DNA of 64,000 nucleotides from Terrimonas sp. (GCF_003075435.1 NZ_QCZJ01000011.1:62001-126000); one strand, 5' to 3'. Shown: positions 36,627-45,963, numbered from the stretch's first letter. The notes: generated by a model not told the origin, from the letters alone. Program-made: numbers and translations.

Positions 36627-36971
36627 TTATTTAACGGATGCCACCAGCTTTTTGAAGCTTTCAGGCTCATTCATAGCAAGATCAGCCAGCACTTTGCGGT
36701 CTAAGCCAACACCTTTTACATTCAATTTATGGATGAACTCAGAATAAGTTAACCCTTCTTCGCGAACTGCGGCGTTGATACGGGCAATCCACAAAGCACG
36801 GTATTCTCTTTTCTTTAATTTACGTCCAACATATTTGTATGTTAAACCTTTTTCTACTACGTTTTTGGCAACGGTTAATACATTTTTACGTTTGCCATAA
36901 TAGCCCTTGGCGGCTTTTAATATTCTTTTTCTGCGAGCTTTTGAAGCTACGGAGTTTACTGAACGAGGCAT
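36627..36971 (-). CDS. rplT: 50S ribosomal protein L20
   Basis: A 114-residue L20: [56 protein letters not shown], and [19 protein letters not shown]. It binds 23S rRNA early in large-subunit assembly and in many bacteria represses its own operon. It follows rpmI after 76 bp. The stop is TAA near 36627 and a terminator follows. Confidence 0.98.
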   Translation of the reverse strand: MPRSVNSVASKARRKRILKAAKGYYGKRKNVLTVAKNVVEKGLTYKYVGRKLKKREYRALWIARINAAVREEGLTYSEFIHKLNVKGVGLDRKVLADLAMNEPESFKKLVASVK

Positions 36972-37047
36972 GATTATAAGTTTTACGTGAGTACGCCTTA
37001 ACGCACATCAACTGTTTTGTAATGATTTGCTTTTTAAAAGCTGAGGT

Positions 37048-37245
37048 TTACTTTAAACGCAATAAACGTTTTACGAAATGGATGTTTGTTTTGTGCACTT
37101 CACCATCCACATTCATAGCACGTTTACGTTTTTTAGATTTTTTTGTCAACAGGTGACGACGGAAAGACTTCTGGTGGGTAATCTTGCCTGTTGCGGTAAC
37201 TTTAAACCTTTTCTTTGCGCTTGAATTGGTTTTAACCTTTGGCAT
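37048..37245 (-). CDS. rpmI: 50S ribosomal protein L35
   Basis: A 65-residue, highly basic L35: [20 protein letters not shown], then [20 protein letters not shown]. It is normally part of infC-rpmI-rplT. Here no infC lies upstream: the gene is preceded by a leader of about 100 nt and a promoter, then divergent pyrB. The leader may carry autoregulation by L20, but no known structure was recognised. Confidence 0.98.
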   Translation of the reverse strand: MPKVKTNSSAKKRFKVTATGKITHQKSFRRHLLTKKSKKRKRAMNVDGEVHKTNIHFVKRLLRLK

Positions 37246-37352
37246 TGTTTAAATTATTATGTGTTATACCCGAGGGGCGGCTTCGAACAGACGAAACACT
37301 TATGGAGCCTTTGGGGCAATACCAAACCAGTACAATTCCTGATTTGGGGTCG

Positions 37353-37383
37353 CAAAGGTAATAAAAAAGATTTTTAAATTCAA
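37353..37383 (-). promoter_or_regulatory. Promoter of rpmI-rplT
   Basis: On the minus strand TTG (37383-37381), a 20-bp spacer, then TACCTTTG (37360-37353) match the Bacteroidota -33/-7 consensus. The start point would be near 37346, giving a leader of about 100 nt before rpmI. That is long enough for a regulatory structure. Confidence 0.75.
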
Positions 37384-37434
37384 GTAATATTCTCTTTTTG
37401 AACTTTAACGTCCAACAGCTAATTTCGCATCCTA

Positions 37435-38370
37435 ATGCAACTCAGTACAAAACATCTGTTAGGCATTAGAGACCTCCGGCCACAGGATATTCAGCTCATT
37501 TTAGATACCGCAGCCCAATTTAAGGAAGTTTTACAGCGTCCTATTAAAAAAGTGCCCACACTGCGGGATGTAACCATTGTCAATCTTTTTTACGAAAGTT
37601 CTACCCGAACACGCATTTCGTTTGAATTGGCCGAAAAGCGGCTCAGCGCCGATACCATTAATTTTACGGCAAGCGGCTCTTCGGTTTCCAAAGGCGAAAC
37701 TTTGCTGGATACAGTGAATAATATCCTTTCCATGAAGGTGGATATGGTGGTTATGCGGCATAGTGCCAGCGGAGCGCCTCATTTCCTGGCAAAACATATT
37801 CCGGCAGCCATTGTAAATGCCGGAGATGGTATAAACGAGCATCCTACCCAGGCATTGCTGGATGCTTTTTCCATGCGTGAAAAAAAAGGTAGCCTGGAAG
37901 GATTGAAGGTGGCTATTATCGGCGATATCATGCATTCGAGGGTAGCGCTGAGCAATATCTACCTGCTTAAAAAAATGGGTGCAGAGGTAATGGTGGCGGG
38001 TCCTCCCACATTGATTTCTCCATATATGCAAAAGGCATTTGATATAAGGGTTGAATACAATGTGAGAAAAGCATTGGAGTGGTGTGATGTGGCGAACGTA
38101 CTGCGCATTCAGTTGGAAAGGCAGAACCAGGTACTTTTTTCTTCCCTGAGAGAATATAATCTTGCTTACGGCATTAGTAAAAGAATGCTGGATAGCCTGG
38201 ATAAAGAAATCGTTATCATGCATCCCGGACCAATTAACCGCGGTGTTGAATTAGATAGTGATGTTGCGGATTCAAAACAATCTATTATCTTACAGCAGGT
38301 AGAGAACGGGGTAGCTACGCGAATGGCAGTATTGTATTTGCTGGCAGGAGGAGGAAGGAAGGAGAGTTAA
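37435..38370 (+). CDS. pyrB: Aspartate carbamoyltransferase catalytic subunit
   Basis: PyrB joins carbamoyl phosphate and aspartate, the first committed step of pyrimidine synthesis. Carbamoyl-phosphate binding is seen in YESSTRTRISFELAEKRL; further family marks are SVSKGETLLDT, MRHSASGAPHFLA, NEHPTQALLDAFSM and MHPGPINRGVELDSDVAD. Length 311 is typical. TAATTTCG at 37420-37427 is a near-consensus -7 element just 7 bp before the ATG, so the mRNA would be nearly leaderless. No pyrI regulatory subunit follows. Confidence 0.97.
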   Translation: MQLSTKHLLGIRDLRPQDIQLILDTAAQFKEVLQRPIKKVPTLRDVTIVNLFYESSTRTRISFELAEKRLSADTINFTASGSSVSKGETLLDTVNNILSMKVDMVVMRHSASGAPHFLAKHIPAAIVNAGDGINEHPTQALLDAFSMREKKGSLEGLKVAIIGDIMHSRVALSNIYLLKKMGAEVMVAGPPTLISPYMQKAFDIRVEYNVRKALEWCDVANVLRIQLERQNQVLFSSLREYNLAYGISKRMLDSLDKEIVIMHPGPINRGVELDSDVADSKQSIILQQVENGVATRMAVLYLLAGGGRKES

Positions 38371-38374
38371 TTTA

Positions 38375-38437
38375 TTTATGGTTTGTAGTTTGTAGTTAAC
38401 CCCCAAACCATAAACCACAAACCACAAACCACAAACT
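38375..38437. repeat. Inverted repeat with word-like arms (CATAAACCACAAAC family)
   Basis: Left arm TTATGGTTTGTAGTTTGTAG (from 38375); right arm 38405-38437 built from AACCATAAACC and repeated CACAAAC words. It fills most of the 72-bp pyrB-coaD gap. The same family recurs at 56250-56365 and, degraded, at 63803-63852. Confidence 0.75.
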
Positions 38438-38442
38438 TCCAC

Positions 38443-38910
38443 ATGAAACGTATTGCGCTCTTTCCCGGAACCTTTGATCCCATTACAATTGGTCACCTTG
38501 ATATTATTAACCGGTCACTTAACCTGTTTGATAAGCTCATTATAGGTATCGGCAGAAATGCCAATAAAACAGCTATGTTTTCTGAAGAGCAGCGGTTGAA
38601 ATGGATTAATGAGATTTTTAAGAACGAGAAAAAAGTAGAGGCTGTAGTATATGAAGGGCTAACGATAGATTGCTGCAAAAAACATAATGCTAATTTTATT
38701 TTAAGAGGGATACGTTACGTAAATGATTTTGAATATGAGAAGGCTATCGCGGATATGAACAGAAGCCTGTCTCCTGATATCGAGACTATTTTTCTCACCT
38801 GTCTTCCTCAATATACTTCAGTAGCATCAACACTGGTTAGAGATGTAATACGGAATGGAGGAAATGCAAGAGCTTTTCTTCCTGCACCGGTAGCCAGGAG
38901 TTTGAGATAA
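38443..38910 (+). CDS. coaD: Phosphopantetheine adenylyltransferase
   Basis: CoaD transfers AMP from ATP to 4'-phosphopantetheine in coenzyme A synthesis. The nucleotidyltransferase HxGH-type motif is in LFPGTFDPITIGHLDII; VVYEGLTIDCCKKHNANFIL and RGIRYVNDFEYEKAIADMNR are family blocks. The usual SSxLVRE near the end reads ASTLVRD. Length 155 is typical. It follows pyrB across an inverted repeat and precedes a convergent T9SS-protein gene. Confidence 0.97.
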   Translation: MKRIALFPGTFDPITIGHLDIINRSLNLFDKLIIGIGRNANKTAMFSEEQRLKWINEIFKNEKKVEAVVYEGLTIDCCKKHNANFILRGIRYVNDFEYEKAIADMNRSLSPDIETIFLTCLPQYTSVASTLVRDVIRNGGNARAFLPAPVARSLR

Positions 38911-38974
38911 TGCCGGCTTAAAACATTGTATAAATTTCCTGGCTGAAATTTTTGATCCCATATCCTGTAGGCAT

Positions 38975-40636
38975 CTACTTCCTGATAATTTTTGTTGATA
39001 CCGAGCTCCCGTTTTCCCCTGTTAATTGCACAATGTATATACCGCTCAACCATTTGCCTGACTCAGTTACAGCAATCGTATGAGTACCAATATTTACAAG
39101 TAGCTGCTTAATAAATACAGCCTGTCCGTTAAAATTAAACACCCTGATTGTTATATTTTGTTTTTGCGAGGTTGTATAGATTATATTAAAATTATTGTTG
39201 AAAGGATTTGGATTAACCGAGCATGCTGCCTTATTATCCTTTTTTAGCTGCACGCTTTTTATAGCAGTATAATTTTGAATACCAGTAAGCTCTGCTGCGT
39301 AAACTCTGTAATATATAATTGCTGCAGAGCTTGTGGAAAGTGTAACATCGGTAAAGCTATAATTATAAGTATGGCTTTTACCTGGTATGCTGGCTACGGA
39401 AGTAAAGTCAATTCCATTTTCACTTCTCTGTACAATAAAGATCGTTCCTTCATCAAAGTTGGCCGACCAGTTTATAACAGGTATATTATTTGAAAGGGTT
39501 ACAGAAAAATTATCCCAACTCACGGGCAATAAAACCAAAGCGGTGTATGCTGATGCACATGCATAGGATGAAAACCCGGTAGTATCCGGGGCTGCAAATA
39601 CAGCGTATTTCGCGTTTGCATATACTGTTCCCCACTGGTCATCAAAAATTTGTGTGGTCTTTGTTCTGTTTACCGTATATATCCTGAGTGTGTCACCGGT
39701 TGTTGTATTTACACCCACAGATGCTCCGCCTCCTAATGTGCTTTTGCCGGTAATATACATGAACCCGTTGCCTTTTACTGTGCCATAGTTAGTAAATACT
39801 CCTGATTTAATTACGCCATTACCGGAGCTTATAATATTGCCGCTATTGGTAAAAGATGAACCGTTAGAAGCCAGGAGTAAACCACTATTATACATGGTTA
39901 CGGCGTTATTGTTTATCGTAATGCCGGTGCTGCCAATAATGCGGCAGGTATTTGTAACCACAGTGTTTCCCCCAAATGTGATCGTTTTTTGTGATTGAAA
40001 TTTGCCCTCGTTATTAACCTGCCCCTTGCTCGAGTTGAAATTTCCTCCTATGGTCAAATTTTTCTTATTGTTTACAGATGAATTTGAATACAGGTTCAGG
40101 TCATTGCCAACAGCCATTTCCGCGTAATTGGTAAAGCTGATACCATCTGCGTAAAAGTTAAAACCTGAATTGATGGTGATATTAGAGTGGTTGGTAAAAC
40201 TGCTGCCACCGGCATTAATATCAACAGAACCATTAAAATTGATAATAGCAGCGGCATTATTGATCAAAGTTTGTGCACTGCCATTTAATTGTGTGTTACC
40301 ATTAACGGTAACCGTTCCGTAATTATTTAAGCTAAATCCGTCGGATGTTTGTAAAGAAGCAACAGTCATGGTTCCATATACCGTATACCTGCTTTTATAA
40401 CCGTTTACGTTTGCCGGCTTAAATGTAGCGCCATTTGCAATCGTAATTTTTCCACCTGTGCCCCAGTTATTAACTGTTCCGGTAAAAACGCCTTGCTTAA
40501 TATACAGGCTATCCCCGGTTTGTAAGGTATAAGTATTTGAAGTGCCATTATCAACATAAGTTGTCTGGCTGAATATTGGTTCAGGAGACAAATATCCCAG
40601 TACTATTATTACAGGGGTATAAAATTTTTTTTTCAT
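38975..40636 (-). CDS. T9SS-exported repetitive surface protein
   Basis: A 553-residue secreted protein. A signal peptide (MKKKFYTPVIIVLGYLSPEPIFSQ) is followed by a long stretch (about 30-330) of Asn/Gly/Thr-rich short strands with repeating phrases such as SFTNHSNITINSG and FTNYAEMAVGNDLNL, which suggests a parallel beta-helix or solenoid. A fibronectin-like segment (about 380-465) and a C-terminal T9SS type A sorting domain (about 470-553: VNPNPFNNNFNIIYT, GTHTIAVTESGKWLSGIYIV) complete it. The domain is recognised by PorU-type sortase and cell-surface anchoring is likely. Function is unknown; adhesion is a guess. Confidence 0.9.
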   Translation of the reverse strand: MKKKFYTPVIIVLGYLSPEPIFSQTTYVDNGTSNTYTLQTGDSLYIKQGVFTGTVNNWGTGGKITIANGATFKPANVNGYKSRYTVYGTMTVASLQTSDGFSLNNYGTVTVNGNTQLNGSAQTLINNAAAIINFNGSVDINAGGSSFTNHSNITINSGFNFYADGISFTNYAEMAVGNDLNLYSNSSVNNKKNLTIGGNFNSSKGQVNNEGKFQSQKTITFGGNTVVTNTCRIIGSTGITINNNAVTMYNSGLLLASNGSSFTNSGNIISSGNGVIKSGVFTNYGTVKGNGFMYITGKSTLGGGASVGVNTTTGDTLRIYTVNRTKTTQIFDDQWGTVYANAKYAVFAAPDTTGFSSYACASAYTALVLLPVSWDNFSVTLSNNIPVINWSANFDEGTIFIVQRSENGIDFTSVASIPGKSHTYNYSFTDVTLSTSSAAIIYYRVYAAELTGIQNYTAIKSVQLKKDNKAACSVNPNPFNNNFNIIYTTSQKQNITIRVFNFNGQAVFIKQLLVNIGTHTIAVTESGKWLSGIYIVQLTGENGSSVSTKIIRK

Positions 40637-40834
40637 TTTGCCTTATAAGTGTTTTTAATATCATGCTAAATGAAAACACTTATTTAGGCTATATTATTAT
40701 TTAAGGGTTAAACATTTATTTTAACTACATATTTACCCTTATGCTATTGAGTGTGGATTGACAAATATCAACTGTTGTCATCAGAAAAATTGATGAATGA
40801 CAAAAGGTGTGGCACTTATTCACCATTGGCTATT

Positions 40835-42289
40835 TTACCCCCGCCCCATCAAATTTACAAATTCATTTACCGGCATTGATGTAAGTTTACTGAAGTCAAT
40901 AGAAGCATTATAGATGGTTTGCTGCTGCTTGGATGAAAATATTCTTGCCAGGTTGGTTTTGTATTTTTCAATCAGCACAGGTATGCCCTGGTCGCGGCGG
41001 CGTTTATGCCCGATGGGATATTCAACTACCACTTCATCAAGCCTGGTTCCATCGTTGAACTCAATAGTAAGCGCATTGGCGATAGAACGTTTTTCGGGGT
41101 CGTGGTAATCTTTGGTGAACTGAACATCTTCTTCTGTAAACATTTTATCACGCAATATGTCAATGCGTGGATCAGAAGCTATATTGTCTTCATAATCCGC
41201 AGCGGTAAGCCTGCCGTAAATTAATGGCACTGCAATCATGTATTGGATGCAATGATCCCTGTCTGCAGGATTATGCAGCGGTCCCTTTTTATCTATGATG
41301 CGTATTGCGGCTTCGTGTGTGCGTATACGTAATGATTTGATATCCTCTACTGATTTATTCAGCGCTTTCAGCTTTTTATGAAGTGTCATTGCTGCTTCTA
41401 CCGCTGTTTGTGAGTGAAACTCCGCAGGGAAGGAAATTTTGAACAACACATTTTCCATTACATAAGAGCCATAATCACGTTGAAATTTAAACGCATTGCC
41501 TTTGAACAATACATCATAAAATCCCCATGTTTTGGCTGAGAGTACAGAAGGGTATCCCATTTCACCTGTTTTAGCAATCAATGCTAATCTTACTGCGCGG
41601 GAGGTAGCATCGCCTGCCGCCCAGGATTTGCGGCTGCCGGTATTAGGTGAATGCCTGTAGGTGCGCAGTGAGTGCCCGTCAACAAATGCAAGTGATATGG
41701 CATTGATCAGTTCATCTCTTGTAAGCCCGATCAGTTTTCCAACAACCGCGGTTGATGCCAGCTTCACCAGCAATACATGATCTAAACCTACCCGGTTAAA
41801 AGAATTTTCCAATGCCATTACACCCTGTATTTCATGCGCACGGATCATACCATCCAATACGGCTTTCATGGTTAAAGGTGGTTTACCATTGGCGATAGCT
41901 GTTCTGCTCAGCCAGTCTGCCGTTGCTAATATACCCCCGAGATTATCGGAAGGATGCCCCCATTCCGCGGCCAGCCAGGTATCATTAAAATCAAGCCAGC
42001 GGATGATCGCGCCAATATTAAATGCTGCCTGCACCGGATCAAGCTGGTAACTTGTTCCGGGGACTTTTGCCCCGTTGGGAACGATAGTGCCGGGCACAAT
42101 CGGCCCGAGCAATTTGGTACAGGCAGGATAGGTTAATGCTTCAAAGCCACATCCCAGTGTATCAAGCAAACAGTAATGCGCCGTTTGCCATGCCAGCTCA
42201 TTTTTTATTTCATAATTCAAAACATAGTCTGCAATATCACTGATCACTTTATCTACAGGCGGACGTTCATTGGAAATAATAGAGGACAT
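40835..42289 (-). CDS. prpD: 2-methylcitrate dehydratase
   Basis: PrpD dehydrates 2-methylcitrate to 2-methyl-cis-aconitate in propionate breakdown. Family blocks: [80 protein letters not shown] and [15 protein letters not shown]. Length 484 is typical. It is the last gene of prpB-prpC-prpD on the minus strand. It is separated from prpC by a 508-bp cassette that carries the four-helix gene; without it the genes would be nearly adjacent. Confidence 0.96.
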   Translation of the reverse strand: MSSIISNERPPVDKVISDIADYVLNYEIKNELAWQTAHYCLLDTLGCGFEALTYPACTKLLGPIVPGTIVPNGAKVPGTSYQLDPVQAAFNIGAIIRWLDFNDTWLAAEWGHPSDNLGGILATADWLSRTAIANGKPPLTMKAVLDGMIRAHEIQGVMALENSFNRVGLDHVLLVKLASTAVVGKLIGLTRDELINAISLAFVDGHSLRTYRHSPNTGSRKSWAAGDATSRAVRLALIAKTGEMGYPSVLSAKTWGFYDVLFKGNAFKFQRDYGSYVMENVLFKISFPAEFHSQTAVEAAMTLHKKLKALNKSVEDIKSLRIRTHEAAIRIIDKKGPLHNPADRDHCIQYMIAVPLIYGRLTAADYEDNIASDPRIDILRDKMFTEEDVQFTKDYHDPEKRSIANALTIEFNDGTRLDEVVVEYPIGHKRRRDQGIPVLIEKYKTNLARIFSSKQQQTIYNASIDFSKLTSMPVNEFVNLMGRG

Positions 42290-42298
42290 AAAAGGTTT

Positions 42299-42804
42299 TG
42301 ATTTCTGATTTGAGATTTATGATTTTAAACACCAGCGCTTTTAAGTATAATAATTATTATACTTATTTGATTTTGTTCTTTTTTGCAGTGATGTCTATCG
42401 CGGTAAAGATACTAAGCAATTCATTTGCTTCTTTTATTAAAGCATCAATTAGTGAAATAGACGGCACTGATGAAATTTCTTTTGTTATTTCAAGCCAATA
42501 TAAAGATTCATCTGCCTCTTCTATTACAACGTCGATTTTATAAATAAAATTCGCTTTGGATTTTCCCCGGCATGCGGCCCTGTAGTTTGCACCTACCGAA
42601 CCTGCGGAGCGGATTAATTGTTTGGCCGTTTCAAACCCCGTAATGTTTCTTGGAAAATTTTCGCATAACCGAAGAACAGCAATGTGAAATTGTTTTGTTC
42701 TTTTTTGAAGATCATATTTATTCATAGATTAACATTTAAGCTTTTGTGCTGTCACCCGAATCATAAATCATAAATCATAAATCACAAATCATAAATTTCA
42801 AATC
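42299..42804. mobile_element. Inverted-repeat-flanked cassette inside the prp operon
   Basis: Left repeat 42299-42326 (TGATTTCTGATTTGAG, then ATTTATGATTTT). Right repeat 42759-42804 is made of the words CATAAAT and CACAAAT in the opposite sense. The arms begin 9 bp from the prpD start (42289) and overlap the prpC stop (42798-42800), so the element occupies the entire prpC-prpD gap. Its only gene is the four-helix-bundle ORF. No target duplication is evident. Mobility is inferred from position; transposition machinery is not visible. Confidence 0.55.
42363..42725 (-). CDS. Four-helix-bundle protein, S23/23S-rRNA intervening-sequence (IVP) family
   Basis: A 120-residue all-helical protein with the S23/IVP family pattern: KYDLQKRTKQFHIAVLRLCE, NFPRNITGFETAKQLIRSAG, SVGANYRAACRGKSKANFIY, IDVVIEEADESLYWLEITKE. 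These proteins occur in intervening sequences of some 23S rRNA genes, as scattered genes in Bacteroidota, and are related to Avd of diversity-generating retroelements. The molecular function is not settled; nucleic-acid binding through the basic face is suspected. Here it sits in the sense direction between prpC and prpD, enclosed by inverted repeats, so it is transcribed with the operon unless it has its own promoter. Confidence 0.85.
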   Translation of the reverse strand: MNKYDLQKRTKQFHIAVLRLCENFPRNITGFETAKQLIRSAGSVGANYRAACRGKSKANFIYKIDVVIEEADESLYWLEITKEISSVPSISLIDALIKEANELLSIFTAIDITAKKNKIK

Positions 42805-43955
42805 CTCTCTTTTCTCTCCACAAACTCCCTGTTCTCCGGCCCGGTATAATTAGCGCTTGGACGGATGATTTTGCCATCCTGCCTTTGTTCAATAATATGC
42901 GCACTCCAACCGGTAACACGAGATATTACAAACAATGGTGTAAAGAAAAGCGTAGGCACACCCATTAAATGATAGGATACTGCAGAAAACCAATCAAGGT
43001 TAGGAAACATTTTCTTTTCCTCCCACATTAAAGATTCGAGTTTTTCAGCAATACTGTATAATAAAGTATCCCCCGCTTCTTCCGAGAGTTTACACGCCAC
43101 TCCTTTGATCACTTTATTTCTTGGGTCAGAAACGGTATATACAGGATGACCAAAGCCGATGATCACTTCTTTTCGTTCAAGCCTTGTTTTAATATCCGCG
43201 GCAGCTTCTTCCGGTGATGTATACCTGCTTTGTATATCGTAAGCCACTTCGTTGGCGCCACCATGTTTTGGCCCACGTAAAGCACCGATAGCACCGGTTA
43301 CAGCGGAATAAATATCAGAACCTGTGCCTGCTATAACCCTTGCCGTGAACGTGGATGCATTAAATTCATGTTCAGCATATAAATTCAAAGATACCTGCAT
43401 GGCTTTCTGCCACGATTCAGATGCTTTTTTCCCATGTAGCAGGTGCAGGAAATGCGCGCCGATGCTATCATCATCTGTTTCTGTTTCTATTCTTTTCCCG
43501 TTGTGCGAAAAATGATACCAGTATAATAATGCTGAACTATAAGAGGCTAATAATTTATCGGCAATATCTTTTGCTCCCGCCTGGTTATGATCCTCTTTTT
43601 CTGGAGAGATGCTGCCTAGCGCAGAAGTATAGGTGCGCAATACATCCATAGGATGTGCTGCCGCCGGAATTTGCTCCAGTATATTTTTGGCTACAGCCGG
43701 TAATCCGCGGAGCGAACGTAACTTATTTTTATATGCGGTGAACTGTGCTTCTGTAGGCAGGCTGCCGTAAATAAGCAGGTATGCGGTTTCTTCAAAATCC
43801 GCTTTTTCAGCAAGATCAAGTATATCGTAACCACGGTAGTGTAAATCATTACCGCTTTTGCCAACTGTGCAAAGCGCAGTATTACCCGCGGCAACGCCAG
43901 ACAGCGCTACACTTTTTTTAGGCTTAAACCCTGCAACCGTATTATCTGTGCTCAT
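42798..43955 (-). CDS. prpC: 2-methylcitrate synthase
   Basis: Citrate-synthase-family enzyme condensing propionyl-CoA with oxaloacetate. Family marks: [20 protein letters not shown] near the N-terminus, [15 protein letters not shown] (catalytic His), [19 protein letters not shown] (catalytic His), and [18 protein letters not shown] with the active-site Arg region. Length 385 matches PrpC rather than GltA (about 430). It starts 3 bp after prpB, and its stop lies inside the right inverted repeat of the cassette. Confidence 0.95.
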   Translation of the reverse strand: MSTDNTVAGFKPKKSVALSGVAAGNTALCTVGKSGNDLHYRGYDILDLAEKADFEETAYLLIYGSLPTEAQFTAYKNKLRSLRGLPAVAKNILEQIPAAAHPMDVLRTYTSALGSISPEKEDHNQAGAKDIADKLLASYSSALLYWYHFSHNGKRIETETDDDSIGAHFLHLLHGKKASESWQKAMQVSLNLYAEHEFNASTFTARVIAGTGSDIYSAVTGAIGALRGPKHGGANEVAYDIQSRYTSPEEAAADIKTRLERKEVIIGFGHPVYTVSDPRNKVIKGVACKLSEEAGDTLLYSIAEKLESLMWEEKKMFPNLDWFSAVSYHLMGVPTLFFTPLFVISRVTGWSAHIIEQRQDGKIIRPSANYTGPENREFVERKERI

Positions 43956-43958
43956 ATA

Positions 43959-44852
43959 TTATGATTTGTGCTTCAAGAAAAGCGTATCTAATTTTTGTTC
44001 AAAAGCGTGATATCCTATGCTTTCATACAGCTCAGCTCTTGTTTGCATGGTATCAAGAACATTTTTTTGTGTGCCTTCTTTCCTGATAGCATTAAAAACA
44101 TTCAACGCGGCTTTATTGGCAGCCCTGAAAGCGGATAGGGGGTATAATATCAATCCAACCCCTGCATCTTTTAATTCTTCTACCGTCCACATTGGCGTCA
44201 TGCCAAATTCGGTTATATTGGCAAGCACAGGAATGCCTGTGGCTTTCACAAACGTACCATACTGGCTTAATGCGCTCACCGCTTCTGCAAAAATAAAATC
44301 AGCGCCTGCTTCTTTGTAAGCTACAGCTCTTTCCAGGGCCTTCTCTAAACCTTCGTTAGCTAAAGCATCTGTTCTTGCACCAATTACAAAATCCTGGTCG
44401 GTTCTTGCATCAACAGCGGCTTTAATCCTGTCAGCCATTTCGTCTTTGCTTACAATTTCTTTTCCCGGTCGGTGACCACAGCGTTTAGCGCCCACCTGGT
44501 CTTCTATATGTAATGCACCTGCACCGGCCTTAATGAGTGATTTAACTGTTCTTGACACATTGAACGCAGAAGGTCCGAACCCTGTATCAACATCTACAAG
44601 CAGGGGTGTATCAGTAATATTGGTTATGCGGTTAATATCTGTCAATACATCTTCGAGCGTAGTAATGCCAAGATCAGGAATGCCCAAAGAGCCTGCAGCT
44701 ACACCACCGCCTGAAAGATAGATTGCTTTGAACCCGGACTGTGTGGCAAGTAAAGCATGGTTGGCATTAATTGTTCCAACAATTTGCAAAGGGTTTTCTT
44801 CCTTTATGGCTTTTTTAAAGCGTGCGCCTGCCGATACATTTTGTGTTGACAT
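43959..44852 (-). CDS. prpB: 2-methylisocitrate lyase
   Basis: PrpB splits 2-methylisocitrate into pyruvate and succinate, the last step of the methylcitrate cycle. Family marks: [56 protein letters not shown] with the catalytic KRCGH loop, [20 protein letters not shown] and [10 protein letters not shown]. Length 297 is typical. It is the first gene of the prpBCD operon, 3 bp before prpC. The promoter region (44853-45025) contains a 65-bp repeat-family copy. Confidence 0.96.
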   Translation of the reverse strand: MSTQNVSAGARFKKAIKEENPLQIVGTINANHALLATQSGFKAIYLSGGGVAAGSLGIPDLGITTLEDVLTDINRITNITDTPLLVDVDTGFGPSAFNVSRTVKSLIKAGAGALHIEDQVGAKRCGHRPGKEIVSKDEMADRIKAAVDARTDQDFVIGARTDALANEGLEKALERAVAYKEAGADFIFAEAVSALSQYGTFVKATGIPVLANITEFGMTPMWTVEELKDAGVGLILYPLSAFRAANKAALNVFNAIRKEGTQKNVLDTMQTRAELYESIGYHAFEQKLDTLFLKHKS

Positions 44853-44930
44853 GGTTGCAATTTATGGCGTTTGGATGAGAGTATAGTATAAAATGCAGAT
44901 ATTAAAGAGTATGAAATGATGAGCGCAATT

Positions 44931-44995
44931 GATGAATAAAGAATTGAACGATGAAAAGTGAGACGCAACAACTGCTCCTTAGCAGTACTATAGCC
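44931..44995 (+). repeat. Divergent copy of the GTGTGACACAAC repeat family
   Basis: GAACGATGAAAAGTGAGACG (44946-44965), CAACAACTGC and AGTACTATAGCC align in order with the repeat at 60130-60191 (GACGATGAAGTGTGACACAA, CAGGCGC, AGCAATACAGCC). The match is imperfect, so the relation is likely but not certain. It lies between prpB and ung. Confidence 0.45.
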
Positions 44996-45025
44996 GGCTC
45001 AACAATAAAAATATTTTTCGATGTG

Positions 45026-45703
45026 TTATGAAATTTTCCAGTCAATAGGATCCTGCCCCTGCTTGATTAGATAATCATTTGTTTTGGAAAAATGTTTGCA
45101 ACCAAAGAATCCTTTATCCGCAGAAAATGGTGATGGATGAGCTGCTTTTAAAACATGATGCCTGGTTTCATCAATCAATATTTGTTTTTCCTGCGCAAAT
45201 TTTCCCCAAAGCAGGAATACAATGCCTGATTTTTGTTCAACAACTTTTTGAATGACTGCGTCAGTAAATGTTGCCCAACCTATTTTAGAATGACTGAATG
45301 GCTCATTAGCCCGTACTGTTAATGCTGCGTTGAGGAGCAGTACTCCCTGTTGTGCCCAATAGGTGAGATTGCCTTTTTTGAAAGGCATTTCAACACCGAT
45401 ATCAGATTGAATTTCTTTATATATATTTATTAATGATGGGGGAGGAGGAACACCATCCTGAACAGAAAAGCAAAGACCATGAGCCTGCCCCGGCCCGTGA
45501 TAGGGATCCTGCCCGATAATTACTGCTTTTACATTGGCAAAAGGAGTTTGCTGGAATGCATTAAATATCAACGGCCCGGGGGGATAGATCGTTTTACCTG
45601 CCAAACGCTCTGTTTTCAGAAAAAAAGCGATCTGTTCAAAGTACGGCTTTGTAAATTCATCTTTCAAAGCCTCTTTCCAGCTTGATTCTATCTTTACATC
45701 CAT
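45026..45703 (-). CDS. ung: Uracil-DNA glycosylase
   Basis: Family 1 UDG removing uracil from DNA. Motif A is [20 protein letters not shown] with the catalytic Asp in [17 protein letters not shown] is the second block, and [20 protein letters not shown] is the minor-groove loop with the catalytic His. Length 225 is typical. It is divergent from the tRNA locus. Confidence 0.98.
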   Translation of the reverse strand: MDVKIESSWKEALKDEFTKPYFEQIAFFLKTERLAGKTIYPPGPLIFNAFQQTPFANVKAVIIGQDPYHGPGQAHGLCFSVQDGVPPPPSLINIYKEIQSDIGVEMPFKKGNLTYWAQQGVLLLNAALTVRANEPFSHSKIGWATFTDAVIQKVVEQKSGIVFLLWGKFAQEKQILIDETRHHVLKAAHPSPFSADKGFFGCKHFSKTNDYLIKQGQDPIDWKIS

Positions 45704-45719
45704 GTAGCTTTAATTAGAG

Positions 45720-45750
45720 TTTGGATGCAAACTAAAAAAAATTATCTTTG
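45720..45750 (+). promoter_or_regulatory. Promoter of the tRNA/GIY-YIG locus
   Basis: TTTG (45720-45723), a 19-bp spacer and TATCTTTG (45743-45750) form a full Bacteroidota consensus promoter. The start point would be near 45757, so transcripts would pass the tRNA-Val relic, the tRNA-Arg relic, the GIY-YIG gene and the intact tRNA-Arg. Confidence 0.8.
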
Positions 45751-45770
45751 CAGCCTCAAAAAAAGGTACT

Positions 45771-45826
45771 GTGGCGATAAGGGATGTGGGTATGTAAGGG
45801 GGGCATCTGCCTTACAAGCAGAGGGT
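45771..45826 (+). pseudogene. tRNA-Val(UAC) relic
   Basis: GCATCTGCCTTACAAGCAGA (45803-45822) followed by GGGTC is a normal anticodon arm and variable region with anticodon TAC. The D-arm is degraded (no AGCTCAGTTGG) and after GGGTC the T-arm is replaced by an A-rich sequence. It cannot fold into a complete tRNA. Confidence 0.7.
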
Positions 45827-45857
45827 CGAAAAAGAAAGATGTAATAGATGTAATATT

Positions 45858-45951
45858 GGTCCGGTAGCTCAGTTGGATACCTGCCTGCCGGCAGGCAGGG
45901 AGCATCAGCCTTCTAAGCTGAGGGTCATTGGTTCGAAACTAACCTAAATGA
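45858..45951 (+). pseudogene. tRNA-Arg(UCU) relic interrupted by a palindrome
   Basis: The sequence equals the intact tRNA at 46196 from GGTCCGGTAGCTCAGTTGGA through GGATA, then has a 20-bp insertion, then continues identically from GAGCATCAGCC through GGTTCGAA (45930-45937). After that only a degraded T-stem and acceptor remain (mostly transition differences). The acceptor no longer pairs. A short match ATCACAAA after it echoes the 3' flank of the intact gene, suggesting the whole gene was duplicated. Confidence 0.8.
45880..45899. repeat. 20-bp perfect palindrome in the relic D-loop
   Basis: CCTGCCTGCCGGCAGGCAGG is its own reverse complement. It sits exactly between GGATA and GAGC of the tRNA sequence, with nothing lost on either side. 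Confidence 0.95.
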
Positions 45952-45963
45952 AAAATCACAAAG

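Noticed and set aside
38375-38437. CRISPR-like array from the repeated CACAAAC words
   Set aside because: The words are 7 bases long, without spacers of constant length and without cas genes; the structure is an inverted repeat.
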